From positions 9,207,001 through 9,271,000 of the forward strand of contig CM073907.1 of the NCBI GenBank assembly GCA_037176705.1: 64,000 bases of DNA, read 5' to 3'. Under the pieces are notes generated by a model. It saw nothing but the letters and a program-made list of their open reading frames with translations, made no database searches and was not told the DNA's origin. Positions 23,798 through 35,010 of this stretch are shown in pieces. The position numbers were made by a program, and so were the translations under genes. The first letter of the stretch is position 1. Each line of letters starts with the position of its first letter. The stretch comes from Molossus alvarezi. Taxonomy: Eukaryota; Chordata; Mammalia; Chiroptera; Molossidae.

Positions 23798-24019
23798 TGA
23801 GTAAGTTACTTACCCTCCTGTCCTCTCGTTCTTCATCTCTAGCAAAGCATTCAACTCACACTTGATATGAGGATTCGATGAAAAAAAAAAAGTGCAGAAA
23901 CCATTTAGTAGAATAATAACCAAAGCATGTGAGAACGCGTTACATAACACACACGCACACATACTATCTACACACATATATTAGAAAATTAGAATGTCGT
24001 TCTATCGAGTATTCACTCT

Positions 24020-24610
24020 CTAACATATTTTAAATTTAACATTATAATTCTGGATATTTCCCACTTTGGCTAATATTCTTTAATAGCCATATATAGTTTT
24101 TTTTTTTTTTTGGCACTTCTGCTGTGATTAATATGATTCGGTGATTCTGTATTGTTACATATTTAATTCTTCTTAAAATTTTGCCATTTTGAGTAACACT
24201 TCAGTGTAGTCCTCACACATGAATCACTGGGCATCATCTGCATTTTTTCTTTAAATTGTTCTCAAATTCACTGAGTAAAAATAGATGCACATTTTTGAGG
24301 TTTTCAGACAGCCAAATGCTCTTCTGAAAAAAATGCAAACTTACACCTTAATAAGAACATGAGAAATAATTTATTTTGCTTTGGCCAATAAACAGTTGCC
24401 AATTTAATACCTTAAAAAGGTCTCTGATACTTCAGTTCTCTTTTTCAAATAAAAATAATTTTTATTTCTTTGTTTGCCAGAGTCAGTGAAAACGTTTCGT
24501 ATTTCCATTAGCTAATTGCATAAATTTTGTTATCGATATATGTCCTTTATCCATCTTTTATTCTTTGACTCCTTGATTTTTAAGAATCATTATCGATTAT
24601 AATTTTTCAG
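24020..24610 (-). mobile_element. Ancient L1M/HAL1-like relic
   Basis: AT-rich. Segments such as CTGGATATTTCCC, CAGCCAAATGCTCTTCTGAA, GCAAACTTACACC, AATAAGAACATGAG and ATGTCCTTTATCC follow the order of the antisense ORF2-3' region of old L1 elements. Too decayed to translate. Confidence 0.5.
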
Positions 24611-24611
24611 T

Positions 24612-25125
24612 TTAATTGCCTTTTAATTATATGTATATGCATATCATATACACAAATTTTAAAGTTAATGTAGTTAAATGTTTATTTTTATACTTTCTCA
24701 CTTTGCATTAATACATAGATAGAATATATTCATATATAAATCTCTTAATTATTTTATGATTTCAGTGGTTATTGGAACTTGAATTTAGTTTCTTTTCACA
24801 GAATATATTGCCACAGTACCTAGTACTATGTTCTTGGGGATGTATACATCATCTCACTTAATTCTATAAACAAACAAACAGGAGGGCAAGTATTAATATA
24901 TTTGGTTGAAAAAAATATATATCCAGGTGAGAAGCCAGACTTGCTCTGAGTCTGAGAAACACAAGTTGGCTATGTTGTGATTCAAACTCAAATGTGCTTA
25001 TTTAAATAGAAATAGGAAGGATATGGGGTTGGAATCATAAAATTATCCGGTGTCTTTGTCCCTAGGAGGTGATAGGTAGGAATAGAAGGAGGTATATGGT
25101 GCAAGAAATGCTGGAAGGATGGATG
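24612..25125. other. AT-rich stretch, no gene recognised
   Basis: Nothing recognised. It may include further decayed L1 sequence. Confidence 0.35.
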
Positions 25126-25127
25126 GG

Positions 25128-25186
25128 TGGAAGGAAGGAAGGAAGGAAGGAAGGAAGGAAGGAAGGAAGGAAGGAAGGAAGGAAGG
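25128..25186 (+). repeat. (GGAA)n microsatellite
   Basis: About 14 uninterrupted GGAA units, preceded by GGATGGATGGG. A likely polymorphic locus. Confidence 0.96.
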
Positions 25187-25427
25187 TCTCAATGGGCAAT
25201 TTATTAGTCTCACAGAATATCTTTTTCTGCTTGTTAAACCATTAGTCTGAGTTTGCCTATTTCACAATCTCCCAGCCTCCAGATGAGGCTCCATCATTAT
25301 GGGGCAACTCAAGAGATTCTCAAGGTCAAAGTAACTGGTGCACGAGAGATTCCATACTTCCTGAGTCCAACAAGTCTTCCTTTTATGCCTAAGTCAGTCC
25401 ACAAGTGAGCACTTTATTTGGATATTA

Positions 25428-25672
25428 TGTAGAAGTTAAGATTCAAGGGCTCATGAGGATGATTGCTCAAGTCTGAAACTTGGCTTCCCAGCTCTCTCTG
25501 CAACATCAGGTGTGTTACTTAACCTGCCTGTGCCTCCGTTTCCTCATTTGTGAAATCGGGATAATAAGTTACTGTACCAGAGGCCTGTTTTTAGATCAAT
25601 AAATAATAAATACAGACCCCTCTAAATAGTACCTGACACTCAAAAAGGTCTATGAATTATTATCATTATTTT
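25428..25672 (+). repeat. MIR, nearly full length
   Basis: Sense MIR: AGATTCAAGGGCTCATGAGG, ACTTGGCTTCCCAGCTCTCT, GTTACTTAACCTGCCTGTGC, CCGTTTCCTCATTTGTGAAA, TCGGGATAATAAG and a 3' end TAGTACCTGACACTC. The best-preserved MIR in the window. Confidence 0.85.
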
Positions 25673-25814
25673 CTTCCTTAATAAAATTGTATGTGATTTA
25701 TAATGGTAGCTGTTCTGTAAATTCCCCTGGTTCAGAAATGTGGCCCTATATACTCCCAGAAAAAAAAAATCTAAGAACACATATCTACTCAAAGGGACTA
25801 TGATTAACCTTAAG

Positions 25815-26018
25815 AATTCAATTTTTGACCCCAGCTGAGTAGCTCAGTTGGTTGGAACCTTGTGGTACACCAAGGTGGTGGGTTCGATCCCTGGTCAGGG
25901 CACATATGGGAATCAACCAATGAGTGCATCAATAAGTAGAACAACATATCGATGTTTCTCTCTTTCTCTTCCTTCCTCTCTCTCTAAACTCAATAAATAA
26001 AAAGAGCATAATTCAATC
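25815..26018 (+). mobile_element. Ves-related SINE, type D
   Basis: The head CCCAGCTGAGTAGCTCAG, GGTTCGATCCCTGGTCAGGG, AATCAACCAATGAGTGCATC and AGTAGAACAACATATCG lead to a CT block and CTCAATAAATAAAAAG. AATTCAAT lies on both sides (about 25815 and 26010) as a probable target-site duplication. Confidence 0.93.
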
Positions 26019-26023
26019 TTTTG

Positions 26024-26974
26024 GGGCACATAAGATGGTTCTGAAGTTACATCATTAAAGCTTAAATGTTTAAAATCACTACAGCATAGTTTACATATAA
26101 AGTCACAATTTCTGTACACATTAAGATTGCATCATAAGGATTAACTCATTTAAAATCTGGAACAATCTGACAATGAATGCATCGGAGAGGCTTTGGCAGG
26201 ATTTACATCTTTTTGGAAAGGAAAACTTAAGAAACTGGTTACTCAACATCATTATAAACCTCAAAACAAGTCAAGTGTGCGTATTTGTGTATGCGCCGTA
26301 TAGACACATCAGTAAAGTGCCTTGTGTTGGAAAAGCAGATAGTAACAGCATAACAGCAGAGACGGCATAAGAGCCTCATGTTTAAGCACCAGGAGACTTA
26401 ATGGAGAGAATACTTGAGATCATACATCCAGAAACACCCCTTCCCTATCTTATCCTGTAGCACCTCCGCTACCCACAGCTCAGAGTGCAGCCAGCAGAGT
26501 CGGAGGGCAAGAGAGACCCCCACACAAACACAGAATGGCCCGAGATAACAGCAGCTGGAAGTTTACAATAGAGAAGCACCCTATCTCTGGATCAGCACAG
26601 TTCTAGGGGCTCCTATTTTTCTTCTCCGATTTCTGAAATCTCTCCCCTTGGGTTTAATCTACATGTTGCTCCTTCCAGCCACCTCGCCATCACCACAACT
26701 CCAAACAAACGCCCAGGAACCTTGATACGTAGGAGGATGTTTGCATTGGTGAGAAAATGGATGATAAGTCCCTTTCCACTAAGCTAAATAAAAGGAAGAC
26801 AGTCACGCTATCTCTTGTTAGTGATTTAGTTCAGAAAAGTAAGAAAGCTTAATCATTGGATGGCTGCATTGAAACACCACCAGAAGATGTTATAAAAACA
26901 ATCATTCCTGTCTTATAAGAAATGGATTTCTTTCTGGTGCTTTAGACTACCCAAAATGAAACTATGCACTAAAG
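26024..26974. other. Unique stretch, no gene recognised
   Basis: No transposon or exon recognised. Confidence 0.4.
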
Positions 26975-27240
26975 AAACTTACAACCACTGTCCTGGCCAG
27001 TTTGGCTCAGCTCATGGACCAGAGAGTCTCAGGTTCTATACCGGTCAAGGGCATGTACCTTGGTTGTGTTTCGGTCCCCAGCCCTGGTTGGGGTCGTGCG
27101 GAAGGCAACCAATCAATGTGTCTCTCTCACATCAATGTCTCTCTCTTTCCCCCTCCCTCCCACTCTGTCTGAAAATAAATGGAAAAATATCCTTGGGTGA
27201 GGATTAAAAAAAAAAAAAAACCCACAAACTTACAACCACT
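26975..27240 (+). mobile_element. Ves SINE, type C, 15 bp target-site duplication, head deletion
   Basis: Perfect AAACTTACAACCACT at 26975-26989 and 27226-27240 flanks the SINE (26990-27225). The head lacks the GGTTAGAGC part: GGCTCAG is followed directly by CTCATGGACCAGAGAG. The body and TCCTTGGGTGAGGATT 3' segment are intact. Because the duplication is perfect, the deletion was either in the source RNA or happened soon after insertion. Confidence 0.96.
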
Positions 27241-27569
27241 CAGATGACAGCCAAAGAGAAAAGTGATGACAATGAGTGTCTGAATCTGTATTTTAGCTGC
27301 AAATACACCTATGTTTATTGGAACATGAAAAACCTATCAAACTAAAAGACAATTCTAACAAAAGAATCTTGTACATTCCCTTTCGAAGAAAAGTATAATA
27401 GCGTGAAAATCAAATAATATATTTTATAACTGTGTCATTCAAACAAACACAGATGTTTCGAACATGATGTGATGTCTGTGAGTAGGGTAGGAAATAAAAA
27501 ACATTCTAGACTACTGCACACCATTGTACAATAAGAGACAGTTTCAGTTTTTCAGCCAGAATCTCAGAG
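27241..27569. other. AT-rich unique stretch
   Basis: Nothing recognised. Confidence 0.35.
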
Positions 27570-28130
27570 GGCTGGATATACGAACAGGTTGCTTTAGGAT
27601 AATGGAAAATATGATCTCATTAGCACCAGGTTTGTTATTTGTTCCATAACAAAAAGTAAATTACAGTGTATTAATGCAGTTAGTGTTGTTTTTAATGTGC
27701 AGGGGGATACAATAAACCTTTTATTGGGGAAGTGTGATGGTATGTTTATTCTTTAGCATCAGCATCCGGTTCTGCTCCAACAGCCAATCGTGTGACCCAA
27801 CGAAGCATTCTCATAATGATGTAATAAAATTTGATTCTGATATTGTAAAATATGTTTATAGTAAGGCTGTTGAGATATTTTTATGCAATCTTATTAGAGC
27901 AGGTGCCTAAACCTATTATATTTTGTAGTCCAATTTCAGTGGAATTTTTAAAATGTCAAATTCCTAATCTGGAGTTTGCGCGCTGAAATGATTACATTAA
28001 GATGGGTAATATTATGCCGCCCCTCCTCCAGGCCTCGCTCGTACGAGCAAGCACACAATCGCCATCTGAACGCAGAGGTCTAAATAGGTGTTTTGTTAGT
28101 TAATATAATGCCATTGGCCAGACTGTGGGG
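27570..28130. promoter_or_regulatory. Strongest candidate conserved noncoding element
   Basis: About 560 bp with no transposon, no microsatellite and no open frame of note. It contains ATTTGTTCCATAACAAAAAG, GTGTATTAATGCAGTTAG, ATACAATAAACCTTTTATTG, CAGCCAATCG, AATGATGTAATAAAATTTG, AATGATTACATTAAGATGGG and a perfect 12 bp palindrome GCTCGTACGAGC at 28037-28048. Dense TAAT, CCAAT-like and Hox/Pbx-like words with retained CpGs make an enhancer plausible. Conservation itself is not visible here. Confidence 0.38.
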
Positions 28131-28480
28131 ATTTTTCTCCTGGGCCACTGGACATTTTTAAAAATAATAACTACAGGTACATGTAACTCCACAGTGCTGT
28201 TGTGGGTCCTCTTGATAGTATACAGTGTATTCTTCTTATTTTGCTTCTCCGGTTCTTGGCTACTTTCCCTCTCTGGCTCGTCATTATTTTAAGGCCTCAG
28301 CAGCAAGAAACACTACCCTCCTTGTAGAGAGCAGTTGACTGGGAAATCCCAAGCAATGCCTGGGAAGGAAAAAAGAGGTCATCCATTTCTAAGCTTTGGG
28401 TAGGGCATGAGGTGTATAAAACTCTTCTTTCCGGAGTAGCATGGGTCCTTCAAACTCATACTAAACCCCTCACCGGGGAA
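28131..28480. other. Unique stretch, no gene recognised
   Basis: Nothing recognised. Confidence 0.35.
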
Positions 28481-28481
28481 T

Positions 28482-28545
28482 CAACAGTTACCAAAGTGCC
28501 CTGTCTCCTGGAGCTTACGTTCTAAATGATGTCTAGGAGTCTTCT
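28482..28545 (-). repeat. Short L2-like fragment
   Basis: TGCCCTGTCTCCTGGAGCTT followed by ACGTTCTAAATGATG resembles the antisense L2 3' region. Short, so tentative. Confidence 0.4.
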
Positions 28546-28806
28546 ATCTATATTTGAGTGATCAAGTTAGTATCCATCTCCTATGTGGCTTTGGATCTCT
28601 TTTGCTATGTAATATCATTAACTTCATCCTTTGTTATGAACAACCCCAAATTCCTTTTAGAAAAGTAGGAAGGATCTTAAATAAAAATAAATAAAGACTT
28701 TAAACACTATGCAGAGAAACATGAATTTCTGAAAGTCCCCAAACTAAGGATAAATTACCAAGAGAATCCTGGAGAAGAATTGAGTTGTTGGCAATGACAT
28801 TAATAA

Positions 28807-28869
28807 AAGAGAGAGAGAAAGAACGAAAGGAAAGGAGAGAGAGAGAGAGAAAGAGAGAGAGAGAAAGAC
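28807..28869 (+). repeat. (GA)n purine tract
   Basis: GA dinucleotides with AAAG interruptions. Confidence 0.9.
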
Positions 28870-29406
28870 ATTCCTTCAGTTGATCGATTGAAGAGAGAAA
28901 CCGGAAGGTCGCGATGGAATAGTTCCTGAGACTCATACCACTGAGCAAGGTCGTTTAGAAAGACGTATCAATATGGCTTTTTAAACTCTCCCTACTTGCA
29001 ACACATGGAGCAAAGGGAAAACAAAACCAGAGCCACAAAAATTACAAATGGCAATGCTATTATTTAGCCATAGTTGCCAAAGGCATTCAATATAAAGGTT
29101 TTACAGAGGTGTCAGCTGATATATAGCAAACACACAAACAATCTCAAACGCTGTAAAATATGCAAGGAGAATTGGGGCGCAATATTAGGCATATGAATTA
29201 CATTTTTGCAGAAAGTGCTTGCTAGGTACTGTAGTTAAAACGAGCAATAAATACCAGGGATAATGTTGCCAATGTCTTGTTGGGTGGGGGGTGTTTCCAC
29301 CCACCATAATTTTGGTTTTCCATACCATGTTTCCAATCCATATTTTGGATAATGGAGTGATTAGGCTATTTCTTTCTGGTCTGTTACACATTTAAAACAG
29401 GTTTGA
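28870..29406. other. Unique stretch, no gene recognised
   Basis: Frames under 70 codons only, no repeat family recognised. Confidence 0.35.
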
Positions 29407-29474
29407 GTCTCTCTCTCTCTCTCTCTCTCTTTTTCCCTCTCCCTCTCCCTCTCCCTTCCTCTCCCTCTCTCTCC
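29407..29474 (+). repeat. (CT)n / (CCCTCT)n pyrimidine tract
   Basis: About 11 pure CT units pass into CCCTCT hexamers. All pyrimidine over about 68 bp. Confidence 0.93.
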
Positions 29475-30139
29475 CCATCAGGATTCATCTGGGGAGCTGG
29501 ACATGTAAAAGGAGAACATTGATAGCTTTATAGGATCCATTCACACACCCCCCACACACACACACACCCTCCCTCTCCCAGGCAATGTCTTTCTGTGGAA
29601 GCCAAATATCTCCCTGTCTTTCTGGATGAAGAGAAGGTGGAGGCAGACCTCACTGTGGTTGGAAAACATTGGAACAGAAAGCTCACCTTGTCCGTGATTC
29701 CACTTTCTGGGAAGCGGACTCTGGCTCGTGTCAAAACAGCAGACTCCACTAACCCAGTCCATCTCATGGTGAATGTGTCCCATGTAAACCTTTCATATCA
29801 GTCTGTGGTTTTGCTCTGTAGATCTACCGAGAAGGTACCGTCTTTCTTTCAATTCAAGTAAACGATATTTCACAGCTAAAGGTGCAAAAATGTGGGGGGA
29901 TGGGGCATTCAAGTAAAGGAGGTTTAAGGAGGAGAGAGCGGGATGCATCTCGATGTCGGCTCTGGGTTTGTGCACTTGCAAGAAGAAAATGATGATGTGC
30001 CTGATTCCGAATAGAAAACGACGTCATCTCTATTTAACTTCGGGATAAACGTGATCTTCCTGTTTGTTGTCAATGTCTTCGGTTGTTTTACTGGGGCTAA
30101 TGTTTATGGCAATCAGCCAAGCCTTGGAAGTCATTCAAT
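29475..30139. other. Unique stretch, no gene recognised
   Basis: Includes a short (CA)n near 29540-29570. No product recognised in frames up to 88 codons. Confidence 0.35.
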
Positions 30140-30225
30140 TCCAATCTCTCATTTTGCAGATGGAGAAGGGGGAAGGATTAGACAGGAACTCAAACCCAGG
30201 GCAGTTGCTTCCATCCAGAACTCTC
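30140..30225 (-). repeat. Possible MIR fragment
   Basis: CATTTTGCAGATGGAGAAGG followed by GACAGGAACTCAAACCCAGG is in antisense MIR order, but the core is shortened. A G12 run follows at 30254-30265. Confidence 0.4.
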
Positions 30226-30265
30226 TCCATACAGCTGGGACATGGCACGGAGCGGGGGGGGGGGG

Positions 30266-31000
30266 CTCTCTGGGCAGGGCAGAGGGCACCTTCAAAGTTA
30301 GCGTTTCAGCTTAGATCTGAAACAAAACTTGAATTTTATATGTCACCAATTGCTTGTGCAGCCTGTTAAGATTGCATACGCTTGGGCAGAAATGTTTCCA
30401 TCGGCGATGAGTCTGATGCAGACATGGCCTGCACTTGGGTGTGCCCCCAGCTTGACAGCCTCTCTCCAGGCTGCAGCAGAGGTCTGGGGTGACGTTCCTC
30501 CCCTGTGCCCTCCCTGGAATTCGACCGCTTGGACACAGATGTTCTCTGCACATCTGTGCCTCCTTCATTCCACCCGAGAACCTCACTCACAACAGCACCC
30601 ATTTCTCACGTTTGTACAGTCCTCTAGGGTGTCCTGAGCCCTTTCCTCAATATTATCAGAACAACGTGACCCGTGAGGAAACAGGTTCAGCCTTGAACTC
30701 CAGACTTGGCACTGTTCCGAGCTCTGCCCCTCAGCCCATAACTCACACAAGTGCTTTAAATAGTGCGGATTGCAGAAAATGGAAGAAGACCACCTCGCCT
30801 CTTGTAACTAACAATTATTATTCTAGAAAGTGCTTTGAAGAGACAGACACCATAGGGGATAATACTTTCTATAAAGGTGCTTTTATCCAAAGAAGATAAT
30901 TTGTGAGCAGATGCATTGGACCGTAAAGGAAACTTAGCTCCAAACCACCACTGTGTTTTTCTAAACAGTGACCTCTCTTGAAGGGATAAAAAAAAATCTG
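30266..31000. other. Unique stretch, no supported gene
   Basis: Overlapping frames of 78-136 codons on both strands (longest plus-strand 30489-30899) show no recognised domain. 30760-30900 has an enhancer-like look (AACTAACAATTATTATTC), but this is weak. Confidence 0.35.
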
Positions 31001-31001
31001 G

Positions 31002-31172
31002 GCCCTGGCCAGGTAACTCATTTTATTAGAGCGTGATCCCAATATGCCAAGGTTGCAGGTTCAATCCCCAATCAGGGCACATACAAGAGACAACCAATGA
31101 ATGCATCAATAAATGGAACAACAAATTAGTGGTTTTTTCTCTCTCTCTCTAAAAATCAATTTTTAAAAATCT
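31002..31172 (+). mobile_element. Ves-related SINE, type D
   Basis: GCCCTGGCCAGGTAACTC, GGTTCAATCCCCAATCAGGG, GACAACCAATGAATGCATCA, AATGGAACAACAAATTAG, a short CT block and TAAAAATCAATTTTT. The A box is altered (GGTAACTCATTTTATTAG). Confidence 0.9.
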
Positions 31173-31259
31173 TAGTTTACTCACATTTCATGAGCATATC
31201 TGTATAACTAATTAAAAATATCCCCTGGGATTTGAAGAAATAAAAAATGATTTTTATAA

Positions 31260-31352
31260 ACATATATTGAGTGCCTATTATGGGGTAGATTCTGTGTTGG
31301 ATGCTCTGAATCCTGAGAAAACAAAACAGTCTTCACCCATGAAGTCTTTAAT
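31260..31352 (-). repeat. L2 3' region relic
   Basis: ATATTGAGTGCCTATTATGG, TTCTGTGTTGGATGCTC and GAAAACAAAACAGTCTTCAC are the antisense L2 3' order. Confidence 0.6.
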
Positions 31353-31707
31353 ATTCATTTATCTTGACTCTAGGACATGCAAAAAATACATTTATCCATT
31401 TATACCCATGTACAAAAGTTGCCGTTGTATGAAACATCATTGAATGCAGGCCTATAAGGAGTGTCTCAGTGATTCAAAAGCTTTAGGAAATGCCTGACAA
31501 TTTGTAAGTATTCCTCTACAATGATCAAAGTCCGTTTTCGTAGGCGGCCCGTGAGCGGCATACGTGATGCGCTTGCATATTGGTGTGAGCTACAGTACTG
31601 TCTTAAAACCATTTCAGGAGCAAGTAGGTGTGAATGTTGTTATTACAGGAAAAGCTAATCTAATTTATAAAATCAGTAAGTCATCCATAAACCACAGTAC
31701 ATTTTAT
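31353..31707. other. Unique stretch, no gene recognised
   Basis: Includes a short CpG-bearing patch near 31540-31580 (TTTTCGTAGGCGGCCCG, CATACGTGATGCG), out of line with its AT-rich surroundings. Function unknown. Confidence 0.35.
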
Positions 31708-31715
31708 TAGTAGTA

Positions 31716-31749
<34 letters not shown>
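31708..31749 (+). repeat. (AAT)n microsatellite
   Basis: TAG/TAA trinucleotides become about 11 uninterrupted AAT units. Confidence 0.95.
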
Positions 31750-31751
<2 letters not shown>

Positions 31752-33029
31752 GATAACTTAGGACACTCCTCACAACCAGGGTTGGGAATGGTTGCCTGGT
31801 AGCCACAGGAGCCTGGGTGGATGACTGTATTTTACAAGTTCACCTCGGGACCTGAGGAGCCATTTCATTTTAAGATAAAATGTATAACACACACAGATGG
31901 AAAGATCCCTGTCCGCCACCTCCTGTAGGAAATACTATATCACAGAAGCCACCATGCCGACCAGTCCAGGCCTCTCTGCAGTCTTACTGTTGGCATCATA
32001 AGGGGCTTGAAAGAGCCTGGTGGGCTCATGCTGAACGAAATCTGAAGTCCCACAACGTCCTCGCAGCCCATGAGCTCCTGAGAAGTCACAGCCCTCCCAG
32101 CAAAGGGCAAAGAGCAATGCTGTGGGAGGCGGGGTGCCGGCAACCCAGCTCCCGGTGGGCGGACTCGATTCTGAGCCCAGCCTGCGTGGAACAGAGAAGG
32201 AGGGATGCTCAGGCACGGCAGCATCCCAGCCCTCACTCTCCATTTCCGGTGTTGATGACAGCCACATGGATGTGACAAAGGGTTTTCTATTCTGTCTGGA
32301 CCATCAGGAGATCCCAACAGGTGCACGCAGTGATCACAGAAAAATAGTGTTGGATGACAATGAAATTTCCCCACACCTGTAAGGCTCTTTGCAAGATCCC
32401 AGAGGGTTTCTGAATGGGCTTCACTTGTGTCGCTCTGAGCTCCCAGGAGGAACTTGTTCTCAAACTCCAAAGGATGGCACCTAGGAAGCTGGCTGGGAAC
32501 CGTAGACAAAGCCCAAGTGTTATGTGATGAGCAGTTGGCTTCTCTCACTTTCCAGCGAGTAGAAGGTACAAGTCGGTGTCTTGGTTTGGGGTCCCGTGTG
32601 AGCCTTCATCCCTGCCCCCCATCCCAGAGAGGAGACCAGGTCAGAGAAGTTGGAGTTCATTGGAATGACCTCTGCCCCAAATCTTATCATGAATATGAAA
32701 GCACTGTGTGAGCAAACTCTTATTTTTGAGCGGGGAAGTCACACAAAGGTCACCTCTAGCCAAAGAAAAAGCAAAGAGCTAACAGAAGGGACTCAAAGTC
32801 CCTCTTCAGTGCGTGCATATTAGGAGGGGAAGACCTACCCAGGTCTCTGACATCCCCCAGGGTCTAGGTCACGTCTCTGCTCATCCCAGCACCACACAGG
32901 CTGTGCCATTTTTTTGGCAGATTCATGTGGCATGCCCACACCTCTGTGCCCGGGCCAAGCGTTTTCTGTCCAATGGACTCTACATTTATGCATGCGAGAT
33001 ATCACAATGGATCACTGCAAAGCCTAGGA

Positions 33030-33030
<1 letters not shown>
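31750..33030. other. GC-richer unique stretch, no supported gene
   Basis: The longest non-repeat open frame of the window (202 codons, minus strand, 31940-32548) lies here, overlapped by 110- and 131-codon frames on the other strand and frame. No domain is recognised in any, and simultaneous openness is expected from local GC content. Confidence 0.4.

Positions 33031-33062
<32 letters not shown>
33031..33062 (+). repeat. (GT)n microsatellite
   Basis: About 15 uninterrupted GT units followed by GAAAGAGAGACAGAGACAG. Confidence 0.97.
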
Positions 33063-33067
<5 letters not shown>

Positions 33068-33380
33068 GAGACAGAGACAGATAATCTGCCTGGGGACCCT
33101 GGACTGGGGACCCTAGACTTGGACTTGAAGACACCACTGCCAATCACCTCTGGTGTATGGCACCCTATAAGCATCATAAAAAAATCAACAACTGTAAATA
33201 AATGGTAAGATTCAAAATTAGACCCAAAAAAATAGAAGAATTAGACAGCTATAAAAATTCGAACTCTGTATTTCCACATCTGTAGTCCCCTAAGAATGAG
33301 CAGGCAGAGGTGACAGAGGAAAACAACTTCATACTAGAGTGATGCCTGGTTATTGAGACATATTTAAGTTCCCTTAAAAG

Positions 33381-33619
33381 GTAAACATGAAGCTTGGCCA
33401 GTGTGGCTCAGTGGTTGAGCATCAACCCAGGCACCAAGAGGTTGCAGGTTCGATTCCTGGTCAGGACACATGCCCAGGTTGGGGGCCCGATCCCCAGTGG
33501 GGGGCGTGCAGGAGGCGACCGGTGGATGTTCTCTCTTATCAGTGTTTCTTTCTCTCTCCTTCTCTCTTCCACTCTCTCTAAGATCAATGAAGAAAAAACA
33601 TTTTTTTAAATGTAAACAT
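33381..33619 (+). mobile_element. Ves SINE, type A
   Basis: GTAAACAT at 33381-33388 and 33612-33619 flanks the SINE. It starts CTTGGCCAGTGTGGCTCAG, has GCAGGTTCGATTCCTGGTCA, CCCAGTGGGGGGCGTGCAGG, a CT block and AGATCAATGAAGAAAAAAC. Confidence 0.94.
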
Positions 33620-33869
33620 TAAAATTTAGAGGGCTATGATACATTGCTGTAACTAAAAATTCAATAATACCTCACTGAAGATGTGAACATGGTCATCAAC
33701 TCTTGAAGGGTAAATATGGGATATATGTGCAGGATGTTTAGTTACCTTCCCTGAGTTCTGCTTGTAGCTGGATAGAAATGTCCACAACCCCCCTTCCTCT
33801 GGAAAGAGGCAAATATGTTCTCTCTATGGAGCATCCATCATGGTTTTAGAATAAGGTACTTTAAGTACA

Positions 33870-34010
33870 TCTTCTTTATTTAATTTTAATTTTTTTTTAA
33901 ATCACAGATGACATTCAATATTGTATTTCTTTCAGGGTACAGCATATTGGTTAGACATTTATATAACTTGTGAAGTGAGTCCCCCGATAAATCTAGTACC
34001 CACCTAAGTC
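33870..34010 (-). mobile_element. 5'-truncated LINE-1 3' end
   Basis: A T-rich start (complement of the A tail), ATGACATTCAATATTGTATT, TCAGGGTACAGCATATTGG, TAGACATTTATATAACTTG and CCCCGATAAATCTAGTACCC are the antisense of a conserved L1 3' terminus. It abuts an antisense MIR. Confidence 0.72.
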
Positions 34011-34019
34011 CATGTTCTT

Positions 34020-34178
34020 TAGCCGTCAGACAGCCCTGTGATGTAGGTATTAGTGCCCTATTTTGGGTAGAGAATCAGAGAAGTTAGGGAACACTTCAGA
34101 AGTCACCCCCCTAAGAGAGGAAAACTCGGAACTCAGTCATTGACTCCAAATTTCTGCTGTGTTAACCACTCCAATCCC
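34020..34178 (-). repeat. MIR relic
   Basis: Antisense order: AGACAGCCCTGTGATGTAGG, GAGAATCAGAGAAGTTAGGG, CACTTCAGAAGTCAC, CAGTCATTGACTCC, TGTTAACCACTCC. Confidence 0.72.
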
Positions 34179-34179
34179 T

Positions 34180-35010
34180 TCCCAAATGTTTAAAAGTCAG
34201 CGTCAAGTTGATTATTTTATCATTTCAACCTTGGTCAAATTTTAACCCTGTAGATTCTCAGACAATTTGATGTACGCTTGGTTTATTGTCCCCAATCGCC
34301 TTTTCAATTATTTATGTTAAAAAAGAAAAGATCAAAACTCAAAAGTTGTCCCCATTCCCTCAAACAGCCACCTCTGCGGTTAGTTACCTAGATGCTCAAA
34401 GAGTTGTTGCAAGCTGCTAACATAATTAAGATGATTTCATAAGGAAGGCTGCCTGTTCCAAGCGTTCTGATCCAACTTTTCTGTTATAATGTCACAGAGG
34501 AAAACACAGCGTCACGTGCAAGGACCTTCAGAATAAGCAAGCCATGTCGCTTTTAAGAGAGATCTGGTTTAATGCCCAAACCTTGTGGAAGGGAACTGAC
34601 CGTTTTCTGTGCAACTGTGTGCAATGCTTATCAGGCAAAGTCCAGCTGCTCTTGGCTAACTAGCTCCACGAAGTGACTCCCCCGGGCCCCAGCTAGGAGC
34701 AACTAAAATAAAACACAAAATGCACAAGGCCTTCCGCCTCACAGATAAAAGGCTCTGGAATATATAGGCCTCATTTTAATAGGGCCTGAGCTCGGTCTCT
34801 GTTTTTTGCACCCACAGCTAATTGAAGGGGTGACGAGAGCAGACACAATTGAACACGTAGTTAAGGGACCACCTGACCACCTGGCTTGCACACACAATTA
34901 AATATTTGCACCTGCAATGGTAGTACGTGTGAATGTTATCCCTGTAATTAGTTGTCGGGTAGAAATAGATATAATTTTTAAAACCCTCTCTAATTCTAAC
35001 TAATTAGTGC
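34180..35010. promoter_or_regulatory. Candidate conserved noncoding block
   Basis: About 0.8 kb without transposons. Includes CTAACATAATTAAGATGATT, CAGCTAATTGAAGG, CACACAATTAAATATTTGC, CCTGTAATTAGTTG and TCTAACTAATTAGTGC (repeated AATTA/TAATTA homeodomain cores), plus E-box-like CACCTG. Inferred enhancer cluster; no promoter or exon seen. Confidence 0.35.

Noticed and set aside
31940..32548. 202-codon minus-strand open frame, the longest outside simple repeats
   Set aside because: No recognised domain. Two other frames overlap it, the local DNA is GC-rich, and no clear splice or promoter context is seen. A protein search with no bat or mammal homologue would confirm rejection.
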